Assembly (NCBI GenBank): GCA_032622095.1
Contig: CP136066.1
Span: 6,471,784-6,535,783, forward strand
DNA: 64,000 nucleotides
Source of the DNA: Siphonodentalium dalli
Taxonomy: Eukaryota; Mollusca; Scaphopoda; Gadilida; Siphonodentaliidae
Reading direction: 5' to 3'
Shown: in pieces, positions 22,891 to 34,499 of the stretch
Layout of the letters: each line of letters opens with the position of its first letter
Position numbering within the stretch: position 1 is the stretch's first letter
Position numbers and translations under genes: made by a program
Notes under the pieces: model-generated
Database searches by the model: none
What the model was told of the DNA's origin: nothing
Seen by the model: only the letters and a program-made list of their open reading frames with translations

Positions 22891-23067
22891 TTCTGACATT
22901 GACCACTGACTACTCACTCAGTCTGACATTGACCACTGACTACTCACTCAGTCTGACATTGACCACTGGCTACTCACTCAGTCTGACATTGACCACTGAC
23001 TACTCACTCAGTCTGGCATTGACCACTGACTACTCACTCAGTCTGACATTGACCACTGACTCACTCA
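22891..23067. repeat. 30-bp tandem repeat, six copies
   Basis: The unit tctgacattgaccactgact + actcactcag recurs exactly every 30 bases from 22891. The last copy lacks three bases. Confidence 0.97.
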
Positions 23068-23109
23068 GTCTGAAATAATGAACAGCGACCACGTTCACAC
23101 ACACGGCCG

Positions 23110-23394
23110 TTGGTTTGGTTTAAACATATTTATTACCAATAAGTATATCACAATACAAATTGGAATTGGAGGAAAAGTGCGATCCACTTTCTGCATAACG
23201 TCCCTCCCACAATTGCCTGTATAACACTGATACTAATTTGTGTTGTCAACACAATAGGTCTAACGTATTGTATAACATATTATTCTGCTGACCACTGTGT
23301 TGATCGTAAGACACACGTTCGCTGTATGCTCACCGTTGTGCTAAGATGTGCAAAACGTGTTGAGATTATAGTACACATAAGTTATATTAAACTG
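23110..23394 (-). other. Possible LINE 3' tail remnant
   Basis: On the minus strand this ends cttattggtaataaatatgt, similar in style to the tail of the neighbouring R3 repeat (ggaaataaaaatatgttta). No coding is seen. Confidence 0.3.
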
Positions 23395-23405
23395 TTGTGA
23401 ACTTG

Positions 23406-23730
23406 GTGTAAACATATTTTTATTTCCAAATCCAAATAGTTGGCATAATACACAGATGACATAAATATACAACATATAAGAGTTAATTTTGAAAATGAGG
23501 ATCAGACAACAAGCCCGAGGGCTTATATGAAGTCTTCTCCTCTTTGGCGACATGTCCCTTCCCCAATAAGTGAGAGAGGGGTTTCGATCAGACGGGAATG
23601 GATTGAAATAATGGTTTAAGAGACGTGGATAGATAACTAAATTTGAGTTAAGGGTGGAAAAAAGGAGATGTGGGGGGGGACAGATGAATCGTAAAATAAT
23701 GACAGTGGTGGGGAGTTTTCAATAATAGAG
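23406..23730 (-). mobile_element. R3 repeat (LINE tail or SINE) with 11-bp target duplication
   Basis: TTGTGAACTTG flanks it at 23395-23405 and 23731-23741. Read on the minus strand it contains aagccctcgggctt (hairpin) and ends tttggaaataaaaatatgtt. A second copy is at 26616-26971. It is probably a 5'-truncated LINE 3' UTR or a SINE with a LINE-derived tail. Confidence 0.85.
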
Positions 23731-23741
23731 TTGTGAACTTG

Positions 23742-24241
23742 TAAGTAGTTGAACAAAAATGTGTTCACCTTTTTTCAGTCAAATGGAATCTGATGCTGGA
23801 CGCGATTTTTCGTTCCACGTATACCACATTAAGAATTTAACTCAAACGGGCTAAGACAGATTTCCAAACACTTAGCAACGATAACGTGATCGATGTAAAT
23901 GATTGGCTTTAGATGCAATTCGGCTGAACTTTGAAAAGCACGCCCAATTATTCTGCTGACAGCTTTCAGTGATTAGGTCAGATTAAGTCAACAATCTGTG
24001 ACGTCGTGTTCGTGGTGCGGTTTGTGTTATTAAGGTATGAAACGGGTGACCCAATTTGACAGTTGACCAATTTCACCCATACAGAGCCCCAGACAAACAT
24101 GAGCAGACGACACTCTTCTAGATGCTTATATATATATATATATGTGTGGGGCTCCCTGCAGGGTAATGAATGGTTTATTATTTTATGTCCTAAAAATTGT
24201 AAGAAACTTTTATTTTAAAAAAAATGATAAAAAATTGTTAG
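23742..24241. other. No gene seen
   Basis: Contains a (TA)n tract at 24127-24143 and a motif gtgttattaaggtatgaaac (24025) that recurs, diverged, at 24358. Confidence 0.4.
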
Positions 24242-24310
24242 GCCAATGCAGTCTCGTATATATGCGAGGCGACCTATGGTCAACTCGCATATATAAGAGA
24301 ATGCATTGGC
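24242..24310. repeat. Palindrome sharing sequence with the 239-bp array
   Basis: Arms 24242-24268 and 24284-24310 are complementary in 25 of 27 positions. The left arm plus loop matches 142-179 of the tandem repeat at the window start, which carries only one arm. Confidence 0.88.
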
Positions 24311-24456
24311 ACAGGGTAAAAAAATCCCGACTTACGACTGTGTTATTGGGGTTCTGTGTGTTATTGGGGTATGAGGCGGGTGACCAATCACCGAACATGA
24401 TTTAGTGTACCACAGACGGGCTATGTAAATATTAATTAAATAACATTTGCTTTTAG

Positions 24457-24646
24457 GTCATGTCCTGCCCACTGGATATTGTTTCGACGACTCGGGGTTC
24501 AGCCTGTTCTATCGGGTCGGGATGATGGATGATGCTAGTTGGTGGAACCACAGGTGGTATTTTATACAGGAGGGAGGAAATCTGATGACATTGAGAAATG
24601 AGAGTATGCGATTGTGGATTGTGGATATGCTCATAGGAACCCAAGG
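24457..24646 (+). CDS. Orphan C-type-lectin-like exon
   Basis: A 190-base open segment is bounded by an acceptor (ttgcttttag, ending 24456) and a donor (AAG/gtatat at 24647). The segment is 63 codons plus one base, and both boundaries fall in phase 1, the arrangement typical of shuffled extracellular modules. The peptide carries GYCFDDSGF near its start and then DASWWNHRWYFIQEGGNLMTL. The spacing resembles the SW...A...C...GG.L segment of C-type lectin domains, which bind sugars or proteins outside the cell. The Cys usually found before GG is absent. No neighbouring exons are recognised, so it may be an isolated or decayed exon. The domain call is by eye and moderate. Confidence 0.4.
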
Positions 24647-25014
24647 TATATATATATATATATATGCGTGCATTGCCAGGTTTATACACACGTATACCTG
24701 CAACTTATAGCGTCGGAAGTCACTTGACTCACGTTACCGTTCTGCCTATTAACACGTACACGATAAGACCGTGTGCCCATGGCAACGCGTCGCATTCAAA
24801 GCTTATAATACAGATGAATAAATCAAACTAGTGCCGACAGAATAGGAGTGACCAACGCTGTGCAGACAGTATGGCAATGGGATTTGACAGAGCGGGAAGA
24901 GATTATTCTGATTGAAGTCTATTAAGTGTACTGATGGTCGCCGCTTGTTATCGCCACCGAATATTGTTCCCTACACGTTAGGTCGATATATATAAACGGC
25001 GCCGTAAAGTCAGG
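24647..25014. other. No gene seen
   Basis: A (TA)n tract at 24647-24664 directly follows the putative exon. Nothing further is recognised. Confidence 0.4.
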
Positions 25015-25230
25015 GGTGGCCCAGGGTGACCGCCGAGGAGGGGTGGACAGCGTTATCGCCTATGAAGTGTGGCCCAGAGTCCCCACGAGCCAGGGATGGG
25101 ACAGAGTCAAGGTGGTTAAAAAATCAGGCAACCTATTTTGACCGAAACGTAACACAGTTCGCGAACATTCCGAGTTCTCGGCTTCTAATGACACTGTGGT
25201 TGGCGAAGGGCGCAGAGCGGTATCGAGCTA
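25015..25230. repeat. Diverged copies of the GC-rich hairpin monomer
   Basis: Segments such as ggggtggcccagggtgaccg and gtggcccagagtccccacga resemble the monomer of the hairpin at 22152-22306, without the inverted arrangement. Confidence 0.5.
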
Positions 25231-25472
25231 GGGGTAGCCACTGGACTTAAATATCGAGATATCCTGGAGGTTCGCGAAATGTGTTATGCTACCAGTGCAT
25301 TTTTAACATAAACGAAAGTCTTCGAATATATATTCGAAGACGGGAGCGATGTGAAATGTACAATGTAAGAGTCATCTTCGCCAGATTTTGTGTGGCCCTG
25401 AAAAGTGCCGTTTTTATGTTATTACAAGACAATTGGATAAGGTGTCTTGATGAATTATAATTCCTCCTCATT

Positions 25473-25733
25473 TCAAATGACCCGTAATAAAACAATTCCC
25501 TCGATGAGTGGTGGAACTGGAAAATCTTCGTATCTGATTTGCTCCTTCGGTGCCCACAACCAGATCTTCCTCTGTATAAGAGTTGCCGCTACATGCAACA
25601 ACAGTTCTGTTGTTCCGATAAATCCCATCTCGCAATTCTTGTATTTGATGAACGCGTCAGGGCTGGAAGCCCCACAGCGTAGAGACAGCAGTGAAAAGTA
25701 GGTCCGCGCTGGACCGAATTTTACTTTTGCCAA
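25473..25733 (-). pseudogene. OTU-protease-like fragment
   Basis: The minus-strand frame contains GTTELLLHVAATLIQRKIWLW. It resembles the WG..xELxxAAxLLxRxIxIW segment of OTU-type cysteine proteases, which cleave ubiquitin linkages and are common in invertebrate transposon-derived proteins. The catalytic Cys region is not present. Upstream residues (SPDAFIKYKNCEMG) start shortly after a possible acceptor. There is no continuation on either side, so it is a fragment at best. The assignment is by eye and weak. Confidence 0.25.
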
Positions 25734-26283
25734 ATAATTTGCCTAATGAAAATATTTTTTCTATTAGAATTTGCCAAATGTTATCCCTGATAGTATAATT
25801 TTCTGCAACCTTGATTGAGTTTTGTTTCGACACTCGTTTGAACGACGTTTGATACCGATAGGAAATCAGTTAGTTAATTATATTCGCATCTCTATTGTGG
25901 TTTATCATACAACAATAAACAAATCACCGAACAATAAAAAGTGTTGCTTCACCAGAAAAGAACATCACAAGAGGATTAGCTGTGTAAACACCACCACCAC
26001 ACTAAATATTGGTAATCCCTCCACACATCGATAATAATGTTATCAGATTAACTGCATCTTAATGGAGGTGTTAACGTTTCCGAAAGCATATAAAACACCA
26101 CTAATATAATTTTATTGTAATAGTTTCCTAAAATGAATGGTATTGATTGACCGATATTTTTTCAACTTTATTGTGGAATTAAAGTGACTTGCCAAAATAT
26201 TTTGCCAAATGAAAATATTTTTTGCCAAATGTGAATTATTTTTGCCATTGGCAAATTTGGCAAGTGGCGGCGCGAACCCTGGT
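25734..26283. repeat. TTTGCCAAAT-rich repeat
   Basis: Phrases such as ttgccaaatgaaaatatttt recur at about 25732 and 26205. Between them is AT-rich sequence without coding. The right edge (about 26283) truncates the neighbouring LINE B coding sequence. Confidence 0.5.
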
Positions 26284-27763
26284 GAAAAGTTGAACGTCTT
26301 TGTCCACATTTACAATGAAGGAGTTAATATTTTCACAGACCTCCGTTGGCTCACATATAACTTGATTTCCATCATCTAGAATAATTCTTTCCTGCGAATT
26401 AGTGGTCTTTTTGGACAGAAATGGTTCAAATGTGGACCTGAAGTCAGTACGCTTAGCACCATCACCTCACCTGTCTATAAGATAGTTTTGTAGAGATTTC
26501 ATCTTTATTTTTGTGACCAAGTTAGGTTGGCTTCGATAGGATTCCCAGCACCGATTAGTTTTATATTTGAGAAATTGGTTGTATAACATCTTCTTAAGAA
26601 AATTGGCCTTTAGAGTAAACATATTTTTATTTCCAAATCCAACATAACATAATATACAGATATATGCAAAAAATAGAAGAGATAATGTATGGAAATGAGG
26701 ATCAGACAACAAGCCCGAGGGCTTATATTAATTATTCTCCTCTTTGGCGACATGCCCCTTCCCCAATAAGTGAGGGAGGGGTATCGATCAGACGGGAAAG
26801 GATAGAAATAATGTTTTTTTTAAGGAGAAGTAACTAAGTTAGAGTTAGGGATGGAAACAGGGGGAAGATAGTGTTAGGGATAGCAGGAGGCAGAGAGAGA
26901 GAGAGAGAGAGGGGGGAGTGGGTGAGAAAGTAGAGGGGGACAGAGTTTTCAATAATTGAGTTGTTGCGTGATAAACATGATGCTCATATTTGCCTGTCTT
27001 AAGTCCCTATTCATATAGGCAATGGTTTCCTTTGAGGGTGTTTGAATTTGACTGGAGCATGTTTATCCATAACTTTTAAAACAGCAGTTTCATAATCATT
27101 GTAATTTTGATTGATGTCAATGTCAGTGGAGAGATTATATTTTGACGACACTGAGGTGTCAAGATCGTAATCTGGTAAATAAGTTCCACTAGCGGCAGTT
27201 ACACGATCAGCAACAAAACTGTCATAATTAAAATTTCTGAACCTTCTATATGAAATTTGTGATTGTTTAGAACGGTTGGCATGACCGTTTATGATACCAC
27301 AAATAAAGTTGTGAAAATCGTTGATGCATGTAGGAAAGTTTAGAACTTCTTTAAAACTATTTGGCTTGTTTGTGAAGATTAAATCAACATATGAGTGATC
27401 TGTAGCATTTTTGAAACAAGCTGGAGTATTGATGAGAGATGACACGTACGAAATGTTACATAATGATTTGAGATCCTGACTCTTTGTCGCGACTAGAGTG
27501 TCAGAATTTAAATCTCCCAAAATAACAAATGTTTCATACTTTGATATTTCTTTGTCAAGCTGAGAGAAGTTTTTTGTAAATGTTGCCGCTTCCGTTGATA
27601 GTTGGTTGTATATAGAGGCGATTAGCCACTTGGCTTGATTTAGATAAATTTCCATCATAATGAATTCATTCTTGTCTGTTTCAAACTGGTAAATGCGGGC
27701 TGAGGGAATTATTCCTATCATCATGTAATATAGGGTGAATATCCAAGAATTTGTGCCGCACAC
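26284..27763 (-). pseudogene. LINE B: endonuclease and linker of a CR1/Jockey-like element
   Basis: The minus-strand ORF (27763-27011) has endonuclease signatures: KWLIASIYNQL, GDLNSD (catalytic Asp/Asn), SYVDLIFTN and the DFH Asp-His pair. It is followed, after a one-base frame loss, by PYMNRDLRQANM. The coding then jumps over the R3 insertion (26616-26971) and resumes as LYNQFLKYKTN...LVTKIKMKSLQNYLIDR (about 26600-26470). One stop codon follows, then continued linker down to about 26284. Linker sequences of this type precede the RT in CR1/Jockey-like LINEs. The RT itself is missing, cut off by the next repeat, and the N-terminus is cut at the R4 copy. It is inactive. Confidence 0.8.
26616..26971 (-). 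mobile_element. R3 repeat inserted in LINE B
   Basis: It is similar to 23406-23730, sharing tttttatttccaaatcc, atgaggatcagacaacaagc, ctcctctttggcgacatg and gacagagttttcaataatwgag-type ends. TAAACAT occurs at both edges (26616-26622 and 26972-26978). Removing one copy plus the insert restores an open LINE frame (ANMSIMFTLKANFLKKML). It contains a (GA)n tract at about 26893-26912. Confidence 0.85.
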
Positions 27764-27771
27764 TGTTTTTT

Positions 27772-28284
27772 ATACTTCCATGGTGTAACCAAGGAAGTAT
27801 ATTGTTTTTCTATTGAGGCAGTTTTCCGTTTAATTGGAAATACTCAGAAACTAATTGCAGTAGGAACGCGAAATCTCTAGCGAATGTAGGCATCTAAGGG
27901 CTACTGAAAATGAAGGTATCCCGATTTCGGCCCAAGGTTTATTCACGGAGTTATCTCCCTTTTACGATTATTTTTGTTATTATTATACTTAACCATTTTC
28001 AACTCCGTAATCTCTGAAAGTATGAGGAGTAGCAAACTAAAAGGTGGCACGTACGTTGGGGCCAATAAGTTCTAACTAATAGTCACATAACGAATATTGT
28101 CCGCGTTTCTCCTGTGGAGTTATCTCCCTTTATCTGCAAAAATGTCATTTTATTATCTCGGAAATTATAAGGAGCAGAGCATCGAAAATTGGGCCGTACG
28201 CACACCTCGATATGCTCTACTGCCCACGGGCATCAAAACTTGTGTCCGCGCTTTCCCTGAAGAGTTACCGCCCATAAATAGGGA
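27772..28284 (+). repeat. R4 repeat, copy 1
   Basis: About 510 bases, near-identical to 29501-30012. The left end is a hairpin atacttcc...ggaagtat. Internal phrases include ggagttatctccctttt. It abuts and probably truncates LINE B. No coding is recognised. Confidence 0.92.
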
Positions 28285-29500
28285 AACCTCTATTTGATTG
28301 TACTATCTTGTTCTCCCGTATCATTCCAGATAACTGCATTTGGTTTGCATAGTCGTGTTGAACGTTATCAGCTTAGTCCGAGGAAGAAAATTGAACAGGG
28401 TCGGCCATATATTTTTACACTGGGATGGGGGCAAAATTTTCGCAAAAAATGTTTTTGATTGACATTTATCTATTTAAGTATATGTACTTCCTGAACGAAA
28501 ACAAACCCAAACCAAAACAGATTTTTGAAATCCGAGAAGAAATGCAAGAGTAACGGGCCCTCAAAGTTTGCAATTTGGGCCCATGTGCTTGTTAACACAT
28601 CTCCTCCGAAGATGTTGAAGTTTGGATGTCATCTGATACGCCAATGTGTGCGGACTGAAAAGGGCACGCGGTGAGCCAAATTTTGCCAGGGTCGGTTCAG
28701 TATTGTGGGTCAGGGGAGGGGTGGTCTGTGGTACCAATTTTTAATTCTTCTCGGAATCAGATGAAACTTGGAATATAACATCTGCAACACCAGCTGATCT
28801 AGAAACTAAAATAATTTCGAAATTTTATTGACAATTGACAGAGTTACGGGCCTTCAAATTTAGCAATTTTGGGCCCATGTGCTTGTTAACACATCTCCTC
28901 CGATGATGTCGAACTTTGAATGTCATCTGATACTCCAATGCGTGTATGCAGAAGAGAGCACGCGGTGTGCCAAATTTTGCCAGTGTCGGTTTAGTGTTGT
29001 GGGTCAGGGGAGGGGTGGTCCGAGGTACCAAATTTATTTCGTCTCCGAATCATATGAAACTTGGAATATAGCATCTACCTTACTCGGTGATCACAAAACT
29101 GAAAACAGATCGTAAATCCGTTAAAAAATGGCGGAGATTTTGGAACTCAAAGTTTGAATATGGGCCCATAATCTTTCCAATAACCAAAATGTTATTCGTC
29201 TCCGTATCAGATGAAATTTATAATATACAATCTCAGTGAGCAGCAGATAACACAACTGAAAACAATTTTTAAATCCATTAGAAAATAACGGAGTGACGGG
29301 CCTTCAAATGTCGCATTTTAGGCCTGGATTGACAATTTCCAAATCCCGTCACCCAATTTCGAGGCAGGGTGGTGTCACCTGACTCATCTCCAAACACTTG
29401 AGATCAACACACAAATGTTAAGGACAGCATACAATCATCCTACTTCATATTTCCCATCCCTAAACTCCGATTCTTTCAGCTCATGATTCGCCCTATTATT
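28285..29500 (+). repeat. ~300-bp diverged tandem repeat, about 3-4 units
   Basis: Phrases like agatgaaacttggaatata (28759, 29053, diverged 29209), ttacgggccttcaaatttag (28552, 28844, 29296) and cccatgtgcttgttaacaca (28580, 28875) recur. The first two units are about 295 bases apart and later ones are shortened. The units lie between the two R4 copies. Confidence 0.85.
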
Positions 29501-30012
29501 ATACTTCCATGGTGTAACCAAGGAAGTATATTGTTTTTCTATTGAGGCAGTTTTCCGTTTAATTGGAAATACTCAGAATCTAATTGCAGTAGGAACGCGA
29601 AATCTCTAGCGAATGTAGGCATCTAAGGGCTACTGAAAACGAAGGTATCCCGATTTCGGCCAAATGTTTATTCACGGAGTTATCTCCCTTTTACGATTAT
29701 TTTTGTTATTATTATACTTAACTATTTTTCAACTCCGTAATCTCTGAAAGTATGAGGAGTAGCAAACTAAAAGGTGGTACGTACGTTGGGGCCAATAAGT
29801 TCTAACTAATAGTCACATAACGAATATTGTCCGCGTTCTCCTGTGTAGTTATCTCCCTTTATCTGCAAAAATGTAATTTTATTATCTCGGAAATTATAAG
29901 GAGCAGAGCATCGAAAACTGGGCCGTACGCACACCTCGATATGCCCTACTGCCAACGGGCATCATCACTTGTGTCCGCGCTTTCCATGAAGAGTTACCGC
30001 CCATAAATAGAG
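29501..30012 (+). repeat. R4 repeat, copy 2
   Basis: Direct copy of 27772-28284 at an offset of 1729 bases, differing at scattered positions and single-base gaps. Confidence 0.92.
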
Positions 30013-30640
30013 ACACACTATACACCAGGATGAATAAACCAAGGTTTTTTTTGCAGCGCTCTATATTTTTTATTGCATATTGCGAATTGGACGAGTGATC
30101 CGGACCCGAATATACCGCTTAAAAAATGTTTTCCCCCAGGACTTTCCGCGTTACGGGGTACGGAAATATTGCAACTATTTTTCCCGCAAAATCCAAACCG
30201 GCTAATTAAAGGGCAAGATAATGTCGTAGAAGGTACGTTGACATACTGTATGTACGTCCCAAAAGTTTGACGGCTATACTTTAAACGTAACCTGCCCAAC
30301 GGAGAATGCGAGTCGGGTGGGTTGAGACTTTAGGAAAATTCCACGAAAATTCAAACATCGAGATAAAAAAATTTGACGAGTACATCTGATGGGTAGTGTT
30401 CACGCGCATATACAGTGCGATTTTCTAATTTTCAGATGGAACGGGTTACTCGTGACAACGCTATATAACATAAATATGTATACTTAAGTAGTCTATCACG
30501 AACCTATTTTTAGCCCCAAATCCAAACGGGCTAATGAAGGAGCGAGTTTAATGCAGTGGCATGTAAGCCGGTGTTCTGCTTAATAAGTACGTCCTGCCAG
30601 ATAAGTCAATATTTCTAATAATAGTAACGTGGATGTATAG
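30013..30640 (+). repeat. Two diverged ~325-bp units
   Basis: The phrase aatccaaaccggctaatta at about 30191 recurs as aatccaaacgggctaatga at about 30518, each followed by a similar tail ending in tacgtcc. The ORF at 30018-30299 (minus) overlaps the first unit and has no recognised family. Confidence 0.55.
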
Positions 30641-32780
30641 CCCCGCCCTCGGGGAAATATCGCTGCAATTGCGACATGATCGTTTAGCGTTGCCTAGTCA
30701 ATATAAATGTGTGTGTATTACGTATTACGCACACGATATCGAAAAAATGCTTCCGTGATCTGATTTTTGAAACGTTTTTACGCGAATAAAAGTTTAAAAT
30801 CAACTACCCGGGCAAATTTATTCGTGTTGGGGACAGGGAATGTGTTTATACATTTGGCATCGCTGTTGATAAGAATAAATTCACATTTATGCAATGACTA
30901 GACCTAACCTAACGTATGATGTCGATTAATAAATATGGCCCATCGATTGCTAATTATGGCAAAACAATTAAATACTTCTGAGAATTTAGCATTGAATGAG
31001 AAAACAAAGGTTATTACCCCCCCCCCCCCCAACCATTGTTGATAACTACTGTATTTTTGGCTATATTACTTTCTTTGAATGGTCGTATCAGGTCGTATAG
31101 GCTATATTATCACGATAACCCCTTCGGTGGCTTGTGACATGCATCACAATGAATGTGCATTGATACACAGGAAGAATCACACCCAGTTTTGAATAGGCTA
31201 CGTTACTAAAAGGCTTTAACAAATTCGTAACAATGGATTGGTCAAGTATACGCTTGTATTAAAGATCCTCCAGGATTTGAGATCGCGCTCTGTAGTCTAT
31301 TATACTACAATCCATGCACGGAAACATGCGAATTTCACTAAATCAACCACAACATAATCACAAACTTTGAGTTGGTGGTTGTATATACTGCTGCTGCTCG
31401 TAGTTATAGATGAGAGCACACATTATATCAATATATAGTGTACTATATGTGCATTCTTGGCAGCTATAGTGTAAACCATCGATCGAATCTCCAATAAAGA
31501 GCAACAGAGGCGACATCGTGCGAAAAAAAGTCACTCAACCATGTTGGGTAGCATGCCTACACCTATATATGTATGGATCCCATGCAAATATCCCCTATAC
31601 ATTTCGTTAACTCCGTGTGTGTGTGACTGTCTGCTGTAGGAATTGATAAGTTGTATATACATCGTTGGGTGGATAAACTATATACGTATAATTATGTCTG
31701 AGGGATGAACCATTTATATCAGAATCGCGATAAAGGTTATACGGTGAGCAAACTTATATTTAAAACATATTTAGGCACTACATGAACGTGTCTAGAATGT
31801 TTCCGTTTTGGTGCAAAACTTGGAATTTCTAAATGCACCACCTTTGATGGAACCAAAATAATTCCCCAAATTGAAGAAAGACATATAATTGCACCATGCT
31901 ATGGCCACATATTGGAAATTTATAATCGCTAACTGCACACAACCCTATTAGTGTATTAGACTTCAAAGTTCAAACTGTAGATTTGTTTTACCAAAATGGG
32001 AAGGGGGGACACCACGACCCCGCGCGTCAACGCGTCCGTGCATATATAGAACTGATATCGTCAATGTTACTGCATTTTCTCCCCCACCGCATGCAGCACA
32101 AGTTACATGGGGAGGGGGGGGGGGTTGGGCTAAATTAATTACTGTATGTTCAACTCAATTGCAGAACATTCAGCAAATAAAATATTGTTTGTATGAATTT
32201 ATGCGTGGGAAAACGAAATACCATTTACGAAAGGTATATAAGTTCTACACCCCCCATTTCCGCAGAAGAATGCTCATTGCATCAATTTCGAGTAGTGGTT
32301 TGGACGACCCAAGTTCGTCAGTTATATGTTCTTGTTGTTTTACCAAGAACTCAACTAACAAACATTCGAGTATTCAATAAAAGACAATTAAGTGCGAGTT
32401 TACACACTGTCGAATTATATAATATTGATTGCTCGATAATAAATTACTAACGCAAGCGCGATTGCCTTAAGGACCACATATAGGCCTACTCAAATTAAAC
32501 AGCAGGAGGTAGTACCATGCCTCTTGGAAACTAGTGACACAAGATTATTTACTGCAGATGTCACTTCCTATAAAGGAATGAACTGGAAAATATTTCATTT
32601 GATTATACTTAGTTATTATAAGTGAGGAATTACTGGTAGCGTGATAAAAAAAATCCCAGACAAAAGAATTTTGCTAATATAAAATATTATCACCCGAGCA
32701 CATGTTTAGGCCTATGTCAGAGATAAGCACCTTGGAATTGAAGACTGCTAGTTTGGGTACAAAGTTTCAGTTTTCTTTAG
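30641..32780. other. Gene-free stretch, weak exon-like pieces only
   Basis: No domain is recognised. Possible splice-like edges (acceptor caattgcag at about 32162, donor AAAG/gtatat at about 32233) frame a short open segment with YEFMRGKTKYHLRK, but nothing corroborates it. C-runs at about 31017-31030 and G-runs at 32108-32124 are present. Confidence 0.35.
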
Positions 32781-33600
32781 TAAAATAATCTAACTTAATT
32801 TAGAACTCTGACATATATTAATGAAAACTGTTTGTCTGTCTAGACGACCAAATGGCTGGACCATTGGTGCTAAAAAATGTACATATGGGTCAATTGACCC
32901 GGGGAGTGTCATGGGATTGGTGCCATTGGCATCAGATGTCTTAAAAGGACAATAATGATTAATTAAACACCCAAAATGGTCGGAATTTTGTAATAAAGAT
33001 TGCTTCGCATGGGTCAATTGACACAAATATTGTCACGAGATAGGTGTTATTAACATCTGATTCAGACGACTTAAATGGGCATAAACAATTCTAATTTAAA
33101 AAATGAATCATATACACAAAATGGTTAGACTCTGGTCGCTGGAATTTGGTATACAGGGGTAACTTGACCCGGGCAAACTTAAAGGGGAACTTATAGATTA
33201 TATTATAGAGATGAGCAATTTTTATCAGCTTAAACGATATGTAGTAAAATTGGTACGTATGGGATTCCATGACCAGGGGAATGTCATGGGATTGGCGCCT
33301 TGGACATCAGATGACAAACAGGGGGGTTTGTAAATTATGTTAACATAGCTTATCAATTAAAAGCATTTATCATCTCAGAAGATATATGGGAATATTGGTA
33401 CACAGAGATAATATGAAATTGGGCGTGTCATGGGATAGGTGCCGTTGACCTCAGATGACTTAAAGAAGTACTAATAATTAGCAATAAAGAGCGTTTATTA
33501 TCAACTTAAAAGTAGAGGTAACTTTATCCAGAGTTTCATGCAATATATATGTGATGCTTATCTCAGGTGACTAATAAATAGTTTAAATGACTGGAGGGGG
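32781..33600 (+). repeat. Old ~130-bp tandem monomers
   Basis: The landmark gtcatgggataggtgccatt + gacatcagatga recurs, diverged, at about 32908, 33034, 33283 and 33428, with a very decayed unit between the second and third. Many units also share atgggtcaattgacccgggg. Confidence 0.75.
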
Positions 33601-33753
33601 CACTAATAATGTGTTCATTCTTTACCTGAGCAATGCCAGGTACCCTATCTAGTAATTGATACAGATATGATGGACTTATTTTTTGTATGGTGGAATGATT
33701 AGGTCCCGCGCTGACAGCACCCCTCCTCTCGTGCAAGTTTCCTCACCAAGTAG

Positions 33754-34499
33754 GTACTTATGGGAGGCCCTTTTCACATTTATTATTTATTTACGCTTAA
33801 GCTCAAATATTTGCGCTTAAGTGCAAATATTTGCGCTTAAGTGCAAATAATTTGTGCTTAAGCACAAATAAAAAATTAATATGCATTGATTCCCCCTTGA
33901 ATTAATTTCAAATAGCACAGGCCTAAACACATCACTAAAGTTTATATAGCCCACCATATGATGGAAACAATCCCCCAGTAGTTTTGTGACCATGGAAATG
34001 GTATAGATCTGTGCAGGATATGGATATTTTATATAATATACTATATCTCTGGGATGGAGACACAAAGTCTTGGGGACAGGGATGCTGATATTATGAAAAT
34101 AGGGGTTTTCCCCCCTATTTTAAGTCAATAAGTACACCATATGAGGGAAGCAAACCCCCAGTAACCCCTAATTCCCTATTTATGGCTATGGAAATGGTAT
34201 ATATCTGTGCAGGAGATGTTCCTTTAATAAAAAAATATTGAGCTCTGGGAGTGAGGCACCAATTCAGAGAATGCTGATATGCATATGGATTTTTTTCTTC
34301 AACTTTCCAGTCTGTATGGGGCTACTACTATGGGCCCATGATAATATAATATGAGATGGACTCAATCATTCACATCAGAGGGATGTAAGGGGGGAGTGTT
34401 AGGTACATGTATTTGCGCTTAAGCGCAAATAAATTAATACACATATTTGCGCTTAAGTGCAAATAAATAATAAATGTGAAAAGGGTCTCCCATAGGTAC
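33754..34499. mobile_element. 746-bp TIR element with CTTAAG palindromes
   Basis: The left end (gtacttatgggaggcccttt, 33754-33792) and the complement of the right end (gtacctatgggagaccct...) match over about 39 bases. Each arm leads into TTTGCGCTTAAGCGCAAA-type palindromes (33793-33870 and 34412-34463). The interior has two diverged ~220-base units (caccatatgatggaa/caccatatgagggaa). No transposase is seen. Confidence 0.8.

Noticed and set aside
22891-23067. 30-bp direct repeats suggesting a CRISPR array
   Set aside because: Head-to-tail minisatellite without spacers or associated genes.
30018-30299. 93-codon minus-strand ORF with several Cys residues
   Set aside because: It overlaps a tandemly repeated non-coding unit, with no recognisable family and no splice or promoter support.
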